64,000 bases of DNA from Dermatophagoides farinae (Eukaryota > Arthropoda > Arachnida > Sarcoptiformes > Pyroglyphidae), in the NCBI RefSeq assembly GCF_024713945.1, contig NC_134685.1:3157001-3221000 (forward strand), given 5' to 3'. This document shows, one piece after another, positions 52,622 through 64,000 of this stretch. Made by a program: the position numbers and the translations under genes. The first letter of the stretch is position 1. Each line of letters starts with the position of its first letter. Below the pieces are notes generated by a model. That model saw only the letters and a list, made by a program, of their open reading frames with translations, was not told the DNA's origin and ran no database searches.

Positions 52622-52622
<1 letters not shown>

Positions 52623-53573
52623 AGAAAAAAAAACAATACAAACGATGATGACGATGACAATATATATATATATATATATTATCTATATGTGCCGTGTGTA
52701 TGATGATCATTCATTTATTTGATGATGATCAGATTCATTCACATAAATTGAAAATTTGGCAGACGAATTTTTCTGGCTTTTGGATTTTGCCGGTGTTGCT
52801 TTATTTATTTATTTATTTTTTGCTAGAATCGTAATTTATCGTAGTAGTAGCAGTAGTATATTTGCCGATGATGTTGTATACAATGACAATAATAATGATG
52901 ATGACAATTTCGGTGGTTGTTGTTGTTGTTGTTGTGGTGGCGGTGGTGGTAATAATCAATTGCAATTGATCATCATCATCATCATTATTATGGTTTATAT
53001 TGGTATGCGCCCATTGTTCAATAGAGCTCTGTGGGAAATTGGCACGCGTGCCAATAGGTTCGCCATCCCTGGACTATAGTAATCACCATTGAAGAAGGTG
53101 GAAAATGAAAAACAATATATAATGGATTAATGAAATGGATGGATTTTTTTTTATTGTTTTACTTCGATTTTAGGTTTCGATTTACTATTTGGACAATTGC
53201 CACTGTGTGTGTGCGTGTGTGTATGCGTTATCATCATCATCAACGAATGTGGCAACAACTGATACAACTGTATTATTTTTATATATCGATCAATGATGAT
53301 GGATTGTCATTCGTTGCTGCATTTGTGGTTATTGAACGAGGTGGTTAATAAACAACCAACCAGAAAACAAAAACAGAAGAAAAAAACATCAATTTGGAAC
53401 ATAAAGTGAGAGAGAGAGAAATTATTTTTGACATTTCTCATCCACAAAAAAAAATACGCAGAAAAAACCATTTTATCTATCTAATATCTAGCGAACCCTG
53501 AAAAAAAAATGTTTAATAATGTCAATCAATCATTCAATATCGATTCACAAAAAAATGTAAAATGATAGTCACA

Positions 53574-53594
53574 GCAGCAGCAGCAGCAGCAGCA
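53574..53594. repeat. (CAG)n microsatellite, 7 units
   Basis: A noncoding CAG run in the NKCC/TIPIN spacer. Confidence 0.88.
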
Positions 53595-56500
53595 ATCATT
53601 TTATCAATTTTTTTTCAACTCGATATCAATATAGGTTTTTCGGTTCAAGTCAAAAAAAAAAAAAAATGCCAATCAAACAACCCAAATAAAAATAAAACTT
53701 GAGTTGAATCCAGAATTCTATTGAATTCATCTATAAATTGATGAATTCAATGGATTCAATTTAGTTAGTTTGTGTGTGAGTGACATATTACATTGAAAAT
53801 TAACGTAAACATAATTTGGAATTTTCCGATTAGTTTGATCATTTTATCGGTAAAATTTTGTTTTTGTTTTTGTTGTTGTTTTTGTTGCTATCGCCCAAAT
53901 CATATCACATTTTTTTGTTGTTGTCTAAGTGAAAATGTTTCCTACCAAGTATTGTTTATTTGTATTGATAGATTTAAATTCAAAAATTCATCAATCAATC
54001 AATCAGTCAAACACAACATCATTCAACCCAAAATAATCGATATAAACACATATATGTTACTGCTACTGCTACTACTACTCGATAAAATGTGGTAAACATT
54101 CATATATGGTTTTAATATTCAAACAACTACTAAAATCATCATGGTATATAAAAGGAACATCATTGTGTGAATAATTACCACTATCGATCGATAGATCGAA
54201 ACAAAAACAAAACAAAAAAATTCTCGAGAATTCATCTACCACAATAAAAATCATTACAAACGACCTATGAGAAAAAACAGAAAAAAAGTGAAAAATTTCT
54301 TTTTTTTTTTGATTTCGTGTTTACGCATTCGATAATTTATTTTATCAACATGGATTAATTGCAATCAAATGAATGAAATAGTGTGGAGAAATGAAAGGGC
54401 AAAAACCCGAATTAAGGGCTGGGTGTCTGTGCGAATAATTCGCTAGATGATGATATAGCATAATTGAATTGAAGGAAAAAAAAGTTTATTCGGTCGAACT
54501 TTTGTTACATTTCAATGTTGTGTGTGTGTGTGTGTGTGCGTGGTTGGACAATATTCTACGTGACTTGTTGATTTTTTTTTTTTTTTTTTTGATCAGAATA
54601 AACAGATTCTAGGTAGACGCCCTTTGAATATTTGCCATTAGTTACTACTATAGAAAAATTCATCCATTAACCATATTTGTATCCAAATGAAGAAAAAAAA
54701 CAAATCAAATCAAATCGATTGACAATATATATCGCCTACATTGGAAAAAGAAAATGCGATCAACAGGCCTAACGATAATTTTATTATTATGCAATCCGAA
54801 CGTAATAACAAATTGATCAATTTCATTGAATCAAAAAAAAAAAAAAATCATTTTGGCCATTGATCTATATGTATAATAATATGATATGTTTTGAAAAGCA
54901 AAACTTGACAAATGAATGTGATTGGTTTTCTATTTGAATTCGTTTTTTTTTTTTGGTCATGTCTATGCATAATAATAATAAAAATATGATGATGATGATC
55001 AAGATCATTAATTTTTTTTCTTGTATCATTATAACAATTGTAAAAGATTAAATTACAATGTTATAGAATAGAATTATATTATGATGATAACAACAACAAC
55101 AACAACAACAAAATCAATGGTGGATAATGATGATGATAACGATGACATCGAATCTTTTCATCACTTTTTTTTCTTTTTTTTCAAAATAAAAGTTTGACTT
55201 TCGTTCGATAATAATAATGCCCGGATCTATTATATGAACCTTATTAACCGAAAAAAAAAATTTTTCAATTGACAAAAAAAAAACACAATGATGACCTAGC
55301 TAGAATTTACCCTTCATGGTAATCATACACACACACACACACACACACTACTTGCTTAGTTCACTATTCTATTCTACCATCAATTCATTTATACTGAATC
55401 ATCATCATTGTGTTAATGAACAAAATAATAATTTTCGGAAGTTTGAAAGACAGGTGTGTTCGTGTGTGTGTGTGTGTGCGTGCAGAGATGAAACTTGTTG
55501 ATAAGTACAATAACAAATGAATGAATTTAAATTTCAAATTTTTTTTTCTAGATCATCAACAAAAACAAAAACAAAAGGTTTTTGAAGGTCATCAGAAAAA
55601 AAAATTTGAGAATCTAACAAAAAAGAAAAAGAAAATCCATCAACTCTACGGCTAGGCCGAACAAAAATGATCAAGTTTTTTTTTTGTTGTGAAACAAAAC
55701 AAAATCAATGTACAAAAAGGTGTGGAAATAAAGAAAAAAAAATAGAAGGTGGAGGCAATACAATTATCCAGAAAAGAATGAAAATTGATCATCATCGTGA
55801 TCATGATCATAATTGAATTATTGAGATCAAGGCAACAAAATACAAATGATGATTGAATTCAATAAACATCACCATCATTTGATTATTATCGACAATATAT
55901 TCATTCGAAATCAATTATCAATAATAATAACAATGATGATGATGGTTTTTTTTCATTTTTCGAATTATTGTTTTCAATCGAAAAAGTTGAACAAAGAAAA
56001 AATGCATTTTATCTTTTGATATTTGAATCGAATGTTGTTGTTATTGTTGCTGATGCTGTTATTAAAGGCGCACATGTTGTTCGAATTGAAAACAACAAAA
56101 AGTGTTCGATATATCGATATACATACACAGACAGTACACCGAATGATAATCAATTGATTTTGATATCAAATTTGATTTGTGTGTTTGTGTGTGTGTATTA
56201 AAAGAAAACAAATTTAATTTAAATGGATCAAAAATGTCAATTTCATAAGAAAATTGCAATACTTACACATACATTATACTTATGTGAATCATCATTCTAT
56301 TATTGGTTTTATTCTCATGGATTCATCATTTCATGTGATTCATTTGATTTCCGGTATTTTTCTTGCCATAATAATGATGAATGATGATGATTGGTAATCG
56401 TAAAAGTTTGTCATGTATTTCATTCATCCATATATCGGATATTAATTTATCAATAAAGAAATAAAGTAATCGGATCACATCAGAAAAAAAAATTTGATAT

Positions 56501-56688
56501 TATTACGGTTTTCTATTGTTCAAACAACAACAACAACAACAAGTACTTTTGACAGCACCGGATCAGAGATGTTGCTGTTCTCAAGTATGGTTCAATTTCA
56601 TATATGGCCAATCAATGCATTCAATAGATTGTAGTATGAAATAATTTGGTAATTTCCGTTTTGTTTTTTTTTTTGTTTTCGTGTTTAC

Positions 56689-56697
56689 GCGCGAAAA
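56689..56697 (+). promoter_or_regulatory. E2F-type site upstream of TIPIN
   Basis: GCGCGAAAA, the reverse of the TTTCGCGC E2F consensus, lies within TTTACGCGCGAAAAATA about 220 bases before the TIPIN ATG. CpG-rich octamers stand out strongly in this AT-rich spacer. E2F/DP control is known for replication-fork genes; function here is inferred. Confidence 0.5.
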
Positions 56698-56916
56698 ATA
56701 AAAAATTTATGAAAAAAAAAATATACAGAACCAGATGATAGCAGTAGCAACTTGTGGATTTTCAAAAAAAAAAAAAAAAAAATTGTCAGTGTTCGATGAC
56801 TCAATCCTAGTGTCTATGAATGATCACACATGTGTGTTTTGTTTTGTTTTCAATATATTTTTTTTACGCGCTCTTTTTTTCGTTCAGATATTTTCTTGGA
56901 TTTGTGCAAAACAACA

Positions 56917-57741
56917 ATGGATTACGATGATTTAATAGATGAACCATCCAATGTTGATAATAATGAATCCACAACAAATGATTCGCAACCAAAATCCACT
57001 GTTGTAAATCCCAAAACACCAATTATTCGCCGTCCAAGAAACATACTTCGTGTTGATCATCTTGTTTCTCGTCGTGGTATTGCAGCATTACCTCAAATCA
57101 TAAGCCAGACAAAATTCAAAGGTAAAGGACATGAACTCGAAGATCTTAAATTATTGTTATTTAAAACAAAACATTGGGCACATCGTCTGTTTCCTGGATT
57201 GACATTCGAGGATTTTGTCGCCAAAACCGAACAATTTGGCAATAAACGTCCTGTGAAAAATTTCCTCAATCGTATACGTACAAATGAACAATTGTATTTT
57301 GCCGATGATCATAATACGATTAATTCAGATAACGATGGTGACGATGATGGTGGTGATCAACAACTACGGCCAAAAGAAGAAAAAATTAATGATGATGGTG
57401 ATCAAGCTGCCAAAAATTTCGATTTATTGTTTCGAGATCATATTGAAGAAATGAAAATTAATATGTCCAACAACAAGGACGATGATGATGATGATGATGG
57501 AACAAATGGTCGATTAACAACAACAATAACAATGTTGACGACGAAAGAAAACCAAAATCACCATGTGGATAATAATAATGATTTTATGGAAGACGATGAT
57601 GAAATTGATTATGATGATTTAGATATTGTAGCTAGTAGTAGTAAAACGGATCATAACAACGAAAAGCAACATGATGGACAAACATCTAAAATCGACAACG
57701 ATGCTGTTGATGATCATCAAGATAATCATCATTTGGAATGA
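56917..57741 (+). CDS. TIPIN: TIMELESS-interacting protein TIPIN (Csm3/Swi3 family)
   Basis: A single exon of 274 residues. With TIMELESS, TIPIN forms the fork protection complex that stabilises replication forks and supports the S-phase checkpoint. The Swi3/Csm3 domain covers about 42-124: SRRGIAALPQ, TKFKGKGHELEDLK, KHWAHRLFPGLTFEDF and KNFLNRIR match the family closely. The C-terminal half is a low-complexity Asp/Asn/Gln tail with three aspartate runs, probably disordered. The ATG at 56917 starts MDYDDLID, an acidic start typical of the family. An in-frame ATG at 56830 would add 29 hydrophobic residues and is more likely in the 5' UTR. A likely poly(A) signal AATAAA is at 58018-58023. Confidence 0.93.
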   Translation: MDYDDLIDEPSNVDNNESTTNDSQPKSTVVNPKTPIIRRPRNILRVDHLVSRRGIAALPQIISQTKFKGKGHELEDLKLLLFKTKHWAHRLFPGLTFEDFVAKTEQFGNKRPVKNFLNRIRTNEQLYFADDHNTINSDNDGDDDGGDQQLRPKEEKINDDGDQAAKNFDLLFRDHIEEMKINMSNNKDDDDDDDGTNGRLTTTITMLTTKENQNHHVDNNNDFMEDDDEIDYDDLDIVASSSKTDHNNEKQHDGQTSKIDNDAVDDHQDNHHLE

Positions 57742-57900
57742 TGATCATTTTATTTATTTATTAATTGAATTGAATCATCATTTATTATTTATTATTATTA
57801 TTGATTGTATGTCTGTGTGTATAACATAATTCTGTTTGTCGTAAAAAAAGATATATACAAAACAAAAAACATTCACCCATTACAATTATTGTCAATGATG

Positions 57901-57932
<32 letters not shown>

Positions 57933-57935
57933 CTG

Positions 57936-57966
<31 letters not shown>

Positions 57967-58192
57967 TTTTTTGTAAAATCTAGAAAACACAATCTTTATC
58001 ACATTTTTTTTTCATTTAATAAAGAACAAATATCCATCTTCGAATCGTTCAATTAGTGGTATTTTTGTTTGTTTTGGCACAATCTTGTGGTCAGTCAGTT
58101 GATAATAATAATGATGATGATGAATGATTAGGATTAGTGTCTGTGTGTGTGTGTGTGTGTCAATGCAATAACTTTAATGTGGATTAAAGATG
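57742..58192. other. Convergent 3' UTRs of TIPIN and DAPK with a long T run
   Basis: A 451-bp tail-to-tail spacer. It holds an almost pure T tract (57903-57972), interrupted only by single C and G bases, then AATAAA (58018-58023) for TIPIN. TTTATT copies near 57769-57786 read AATAAA on the minus strand for DAPK. A (GT)n run lies at about 58142-58160. Confidence 0.5.
57903..57972. repeat. 70-bp near-pure T tract
   Basis: A T homopolymer with only a few single-base breaks (CTG near 57933, C near 57947), in the TIPIN/DAPK 3' spacer. Its exact length may be affected by sequencing error. Confidence 0.85.
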
Positions 58193-61100
58193 TCAACGTG
58201 ATAGATTTGAACTGGATGTATGTGATAATGTACTAACACCTAAACTTGTATGTGATGATTCATCATTATAGATAATTCCTTCTTCCGGTAATGATGTTGA
58301 TGGAAACATTCGTAATAATGGACCAGTGTTTAATATTACATCTACACAATCAAAACGATTCAATTCGGATAATTTTTCTACCAACATTTTGATTGTACAA
58401 TTTACATTACGAACACATTCTTCAATAACACGTGCTGTTGGACTTAATTGAGCATTTGTACCAGGATCTAATTTAGGTAATTTATCGGTCATACCGAGTA
58501 ATATGCCAAACATACACCAATCACGACCAATCGATTCAGGTGGATCCAATAATGAACATAATTTTTGTTTCGTTAACAATGATAAATTCGATGAATGAAG
58601 TTCATTGGCTAAGGTTGGTTCACCATTCGAAGAAACATTGATTTCATTTAAATTACAGATACCGAAACAAAGAATATCACCAATCCGTTCTTCACATTCG
58701 GCGTCATCAGTTTGAATTTTTTTCTTCAATAAATTTGTTGTACTTTTATTCGAACCAAACAATAAAGATTTCATCAATGAACTAGATGAATAAAAGCTTA
58801 GATTTTCACGTTGATCTTTTATCTGTACAGGTGACAAATAGGATTTGGCAACATTTAAACCAGGTGCACATCTACAAACGGTTTGTTCAATAATCTGTAT
58901 CATTTCTTGCATGAAGAAAAAACATTCACGACGTTTATCATATGGTCCAGAAAATCGTATTTCAATCGATTGCGCAGTTGTATTCAATGAGATGATAAAC
59001 ATGATATTAGTTTCTTCAATTGTAAAATGACTGAATTTAAAACAATTATGAAGATCATATACATTATAGGTAGAATGATTTCGTAGCTCTGAACGAAGAT
59101 TGGCTTGTATTCTTGGAAATACACTGGTAAGAATGCAACCAAACGATGGTGATGATGATGATAATGAATGTTGTAAATGGAAAACAATTCCATGATAAAC
59201 ACAATTATCACGATATTGGAAACGATCCAATAATTCTTCCCAATCACCATCAAGTATAAAACAAGGAAATTCATATTCAATATCACCAGAACGATCATTC
59301 GGTGTACAAATACCAAGTAATTCAAGTAATTGTAATAGATCCAATGCATCGACATCATCGAATCGTTCTTGGAATTCATCAATAGAATAGATGCCCATTA
59401 TTTGTGTTTTATTCACATTGATCATATAGTTTGGATCATCTTTCATCAATAATAATGTGCCGACAATATCACAGTTTAGCCATTTAGGATTGAGCACCAA
59501 TGAATCATAGTTGGTGTTATTTGTTGATCTGAGAAAAACAATTTCACCCATAATTTCCAATTGTTGGACTAGTTCTTTGAAATGATCTTCTGAAGATAAT
59601 GGATTTATTTGTGATCTGATCATGTCTTTGAATTGATCATAGCTTAATACAGGAAAATTGGGCGAAACTTTTCGATAAAGATTCAAAAATGTAAGAACTG
59701 AATCAAGAAAACCAGTTGTATGAGGCAATTCTTGAACGATCGATAATTTGGCGTGATTTAAATACTGTTTTAATTGTTTCATGCCGATCGAACCGGCAAC
59801 ACTGGCATCCATCATGAATATATTACCATAAATTTCGAATACATTTTTGAATTTGGCCATTACTTTCATCATAATCTGTTGTAGATTTTGTTCAATTTCA
59901 TCAGGCACAAATGTTTGCTGAGCTAGATCGGCGTGTGTAGCAATCAATATGATTTTAGCATAATGTTGACTTTTACCACAATATAACAATGGTTCCGATA
60001 TTGGCATACGACTTTGTATGAAATTTAACCAGAAGAAAATATTATCAAGTTGAATTTCAATTGCATCACAAAGACGAAATACTATGGCATGTAGACAATG
60101 TACATCACCCAAAAAATGATCATAGATCTGATGATAAGCAGGATGGCCACTAAATTCCCATACACTTAGATCGCCAACACCCGATATATACATTTGTTGA
60201 CAATCGATTCCTTTTGTTTGTGTTTGATGATGATGATTTGGCTGCGTAGGATGTTGATAATGATTGATATTTGCAGTTCGATTCATCATTTTTGTCATTA
60301 TTCCATTATTCAATTGTTGTTGCTGCTGTTTCATCATTGGCACATTGTTATTGTTTATGGTTGAATGATGATCACGACTGGTCATTGATCCATCACTTAT
60401 GATTGAAAGATTTGATCGGCCCAACTCACATCCATTTGTTTTGGATACATTCTTTTGATGTGGTGGTGGTGGTTCTATAGTCGAACGATTTAGTTGTTGT
60501 TGTGACTGACCATTCATTGTGGTATTTATATTATTCAATTTCATCAATGAAATTGTACTATTGAGACCTTTTGAGCGACGAAACCAGCTACTAAAATAGC
60601 CACATTTTAATGATTCAATTAATGTTGATTTTCCTGCGCCAGAATGACCAAAAATTTTCAGTTTAATCCGTGGTAATGGTTGATTTGAAGGTATGGGCAT
60701 CAATTGTGTGATGAATTCTTCTTTTTGTCTTTCATTACGTAAACGTGTCAATAGATCGGCAATATCATTATGACTTTGAGCAATGGCACAAATCTGTGGT
60801 ATGATTGAATCTTTATCTTTTTGATCGACAACACTGCCAGCTAAACATAATGTACGAACAATTTCGATATGACCACTTTTTGCTGCAATATGTAATGGAT
60901 ATAGGCCATGTTTATTTGGCACATTAACCTGGCAACGATTCATTTGGCATAACCATTGCCCGATTGATACAAGATTATAACGAGCAGCATAATGTATGGC
61001 ACGTTCGCCATTATCATCTGGTAATTCATAATCGGCACCAGCTTTCAACAATAACATGGCTACCATTTGATGTTGACGTTTTAAAGCCAAATGTAATGGT

Positions 61101-62788
61101 GTATAGGAATTCTAAAAAAAAACACATCATTATAAAAGGCGTTGTAATAATAGATCATCATCATCACTGATCATTACCTTGTTACGAAGATTTGCGTTGG
61201 CACCAGCATCTAATAAACATCGTACACATTCATAATGACCACGAGCTGAAGCTACATGAAGGGCGGATTCTTCTTCCTAAATGAATAAATGATCAAAAAA
61301 AAAATTCATTTGAAATAACGAAAATACAGGCATTGAAATTCAATCATTCATCAAACAAACAAGACGAGATCAATTTCCATTCAAAAAAAAATTGTTTCTT
61401 TAACTCATTTTTGCTTCAGGCGATGAACTTTAAACGATAAAAAAACAATTTTTTTTCCTTTTCAAAAACCGGATGCATTCATAAACAACAACGACGATAA
61501 TAATAATTTCGAATTTATGGAAAAAAAACTTATGAATTCAACAGGTATTCAATATGCTGAAAATGGGTCATTAGCATTGATTTTTCATTTTGCTAACCAA
61601 CAAAACAAATTGCTCGAAAAACATATACATACCTTATTCATTATGTTTGTATCGGCACCAATTTCACCAAGGATATGTACAATTTTTGGAAAACCATGCC
61701 ATACGGCAATCAAAATGGCCGTCTCACCATGCTATTCATCCGTGAATAGTGTATTCATTTTTTTTTTGTTCAAGAAATGAAAAAAAAACAAAAGAAATTT
61801 AAAGATCACACAAGTTATGTGTATTGTAAATTTTGATGATATGGATCATCAACACAATAGAACAAAACAATGAACATCATCACCGATCATCATCATCGAT
61901 CTATCTGTGACTCATCAATCAATCATCATTGATTGGTAAATAAATGATTGATCAGAAAAATGTAAACAAACCTCATCAATGGCATTGATATTGGCACCAC
62001 ATTTACATAGTTGTTCAACAGCTTCAACATGACCATAACGTGCAGCTACATGTAATGGTGTTTCGTTATTCTAGGATAGATTTTTTTCCAAAAAAAAAAA
62101 CGATAAAATTGATGAAAATAAAAATGTTTAAAATTATCAATTTGTGGACATCATCATCAAATGGTAAACTTACCTTATTTAACATTTCAATTGAAGCCGT
62201 TTGTTCATAAACATAACGGATAATATTTGAATGATTTTGTCTTGCTGACCAATGTACTACGGTATCTCCTTGCTGATGATCAGCAGAAAAAAAATCGGTA
62301 GCAAAAAATAGAAATGGTTTACCAGATGAAAAAAGGGGAGAGAAAGAAAATATAAATATTCAATAGTTCAAGAAATAAATATGATAATGTTGGTCATCAT
62401 CATCATCATCATCATCATTTATCTATCTATCTAAATACAAATGGACAAACGATTGAATCATCATCATTTTTACCACATTCAATATTGCAAAACGATAATA
62501 ATCTTTAACGATAATCGATAATGATTTACATTTTGTATTTATGTGAAAGTTGATTTTTTTTTCAATTTCATTTCAATCCATATAACAAACTAGAACAATC
62601 TCTCTCTCTATATATATATATATAACAAAGTCCATTTGCCTGTATTTCAAATAATGAATATATACGGTAATGGCATACACAATACTTACATCATCAACAA
62701 CATTAATATTGGCATCAATTTTGCATAGAAATTTAAATATTTCCAATTGTCCAAGACCAGCACAATAATGTAATAATGATTCACCATG
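58193..62788 (-). CDS. DAPK: Death-associated protein kinase: ankyrin, ROC-COR and death-domain part (5' end outside window)
   Basis: Six exons are visible: 62788-62690, 62272-62174, 62070-61972, 61731-61633, 61276-61178 and 61111-58193, giving 1137 residues to the stop. The first five are each exactly 99 bp, phase 0, and each encodes one 33-residue ankyrin repeat. The last exon continues with three to four repeats (TPLHLA, RAIHYAA, YPLHIAA). Then comes a ROC GTPase-like domain with P-loop GHSGAGKST and [14 protein letters not shown], a COR-like region ([15 protein letters not shown]), and a death domain after [13 protein letters not shown]. This order and the Ser-rich C-terminus are those of DAPK1, a calmodulin-regulated Ser/Thr kinase acting in apoptosis and autophagy. 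The kinase and calmodulin-binding exons must lie to the right of base 64000. A long low-complexity insert (Gln, Asn, His) sits inside the ROC domain. Confidence 0.94.
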
Positions 62789-63891
62789 CTATAAATATTA
62801 GGATAAATAATCGAAAAAAAAGGAAAAAATTCATTGATTCATTCAAATTAAAATCGATTATCAAATAGCACAAGGAAAATAAGAAAAAAAGGTCAAATAT
62901 AATTATTATCACACAGACAAACACACACACACAAAGGATTGAATGTGTGACCAAATTTTCATTCAACTAAAGGAAACTAACACTACTCTTCTACAACTAC
63001 TACTATTTGATGATTAGATGTGAAAATTTTTTTTTTTGCAGGTTGATTCAGTCTCGTTTTATTAACCATCACCACCACCATCATCAATCAATCTATTCAA
63101 TTTCTCACAAAAAAAGGGACATCTTCATGGTCATCATCATCACAATTATTTTCGTTGTTGATAATAAATATATGATGATCCAATTCTCAATCACGACGAT
63201 TGTAAATGACAAAAAAAACGAAAAAAAAACTGGGCCAAACTCATCTTCAATAACAACGAAAAAAAACATGACTCAAATTCATGTGGATTCTATTCAATTT
63301 TTTTTTAATTTCTATTTGGCTCAATTCTAACAACAACAATAATAATAACATTGCATCGAATAATAAAAAAAAGAGGATTCGTGATTGGTAACAAACAAAA
63401 CAAAACAAGATACCTGAACCTTTCAAAAGTGAAAAAAAACAAATGGCAATACTTATATTATTATTTTAATGACAAATCGATTTTTCTTAAAATCTGGTTT
63501 ATGAATAATAATTTTTCTGAATGTTTGTGTGTGTGTGTGTGAAATAAGCTTTGGTTCAAATGATAAAATGGTTTGCCTCAAGACATCAACAAGCAACATT
63601 GACATACAGAGAAAGCTTATAATGATAAAATCACAAAACGAAAATTACATTGAAACTCTATGAATGAAAAAAAAGAAATTTTCAAAATAAACATTATTAT
63701 TATTGTCATCATCATCATCATTATCATTATCATTAAATGGGTAATTATATCACAACATAGATATTCAAAAAAGAAAGCAAAAAAAGAAAAAAAAATCAGG
63801 CAAATAACCTGAGACAAAAAAAGGTTAAATTTTATCTCTTTTTTTTCTACTTGCTCAGTGCTATTTTTTTTCCCTTACTTTTAAACCCCAA

Positions 63892-63989
<98 letters not shown>

Positions 63990-64000
63990 TCAATTGCAAT
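62789..64000 (-). other. Intron of DAPK, 5' part outside window
   Basis: No further ankyrin or kinase exon is recognisable in the last 1.2 kb. It holds A/T runs, short (CA)n and (ATC)n arrays and ends in a long (CA)n tract. It is read as intron because the visible repeat exon needs an upstream phase-0 partner. Confidence 0.6.
63903..63988. repeat. (CA)n microsatellite, about 43 units
   Basis: An uninterrupted CA dinucleotide run close to the right edge, the longest in the window. It lies in a DAPK intron. Confidence 0.95.

Larger units (their letters stand above)
52125..56916. other. Divergent NKCC / TIPIN spacer, no gene seen
   Basis: About 4.8 kb of microsatellite-rich DNA. Open frames such as the one at 52756-53079 are poly-Asp, poly-Cys and poly-Ile read-through without a conserved domain. 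The left end should hold the NKCC promoter and 5' UTR. The right 350 bases hold TIPIN promoter elements, including a CCAAT box at 56608-56612 and an E2F-type site at 56689-56697. Confidence 0.55.

Noticed and set aside
52756-53079. 107-codon frame with hydrophobic start, Asp run and Cys/Gly run
   Set aside because: Composition follows GAT, TGT and GGT microsatellites, and nothing conserved is seen.
56830-56916. Upstream in-frame ATG extending TIPIN by 29 residues
   Set aside because: The extension is hydrophobic and unlike TIPIN N-termini; MDYDDLID at 56917 fits the family. Kept only as an alternative.
61517-61780. 87-codon plus-strand frame in DAPK
   Set aside because: It is the antisense shadow of the 99-bp ankyrin exon at 61633-61731.
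63903-63988. Long (CA)n run at the window end as a possible telomere
   Set aside because: Arthropod telomeres are usually TTAGG-type. This is a plain dinucleotide repeat inside a DAPK intron, like many shorter CA runs in the window.
1-64000. CRISPR arrays, operons, tRNA or rRNA genes
   Set aside because: Eukaryotic split genes throughout; the repeats are microsatellites without unique spacers. No tRNA-like TTCGAATC arm with a matching acceptor stem was found by eye, though a covariance-model scan was not possible.

Overview
This is nuclear DNA of a small-genome arthropod, most likely an acariform (astigmatan, dust- or scab-mite-like) mite. It is strongly AT-rich and full of A/T runs of 8 to 10 bases, with (CA)n, (ATC)n and (CAA)n microsatellites. 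Many introns are only 57 to 110 bp, with GT..AG borders, and the proteins are clearly metazoan. The taxon is an inference from style; no rRNA or mitochondrial marker is present. All coordinates below come from reading splice sites by eye and checking that the phases join. No RNA evidence was available.

Left part (1 to about 28.7 kb): sparse and microsatellite-rich. It holds two neuropeptide-type GPCR genes on the minus strand. The first (118-9027, continuing past the left edge) is a vasopressin/oxytocin (inotocin)-type receptor in four visible exons, with an unusually large third intracellular loop of about 560 residues. The second (15504-16811) is a single-exon somatostatin/allatostatin-C-like receptor that reads DTY where DRY is expected. 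The 12 kb to its right has no recognisable gene but holds one clear mobile element: a 476-bp piggyBac-type MITE flanked by TTAA (19141-19616).

Right part (28.7 to 64 kb): gene-dense housekeeping DNA. In order: an aquaglyceroporin (+, 6 exons), the spliceosomal helicase Brr2/SNRNP200 (+, 4 exons, 2174 aa), the CDK subunit Cks1 (-), a B-type cyclin (-), the kinesin-6 KIF23/Pavarotti (+), the mitochondrial protein TMEM65 (+), the BORC subunit KXD1 (-), an Na-K-Cl cotransporter (-, 11 exons, 1054 aa), the replication-fork protein TIPIN (+), and the ankyrin/ROC/death-domain part of death-associated protein kinase (-, continuing past the right edge).

The most interesting regional feature is a cell-cycle block. 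Cks1, cyclin B and KIF23, which act together at mitosis and cytokinesis, are direct neighbours. Their intergenic spacers share an identical 15-mer (AAATTGGCCGTTTAT; on the other strand a CCAAT box next to an AAACGG Myb-type site) beside CHR-like TTTGAA/TTCGAA hexamers. Nearby TIPIN, an S-phase gene, instead has an E2F-type GCGCGAAA site. This looks like a small locally clustered cell-cycle regulon, though its function is inferred. Also notable are five consecutive DAPK exons of exactly 99 bp, each encoding one 33-residue ankyrin repeat.
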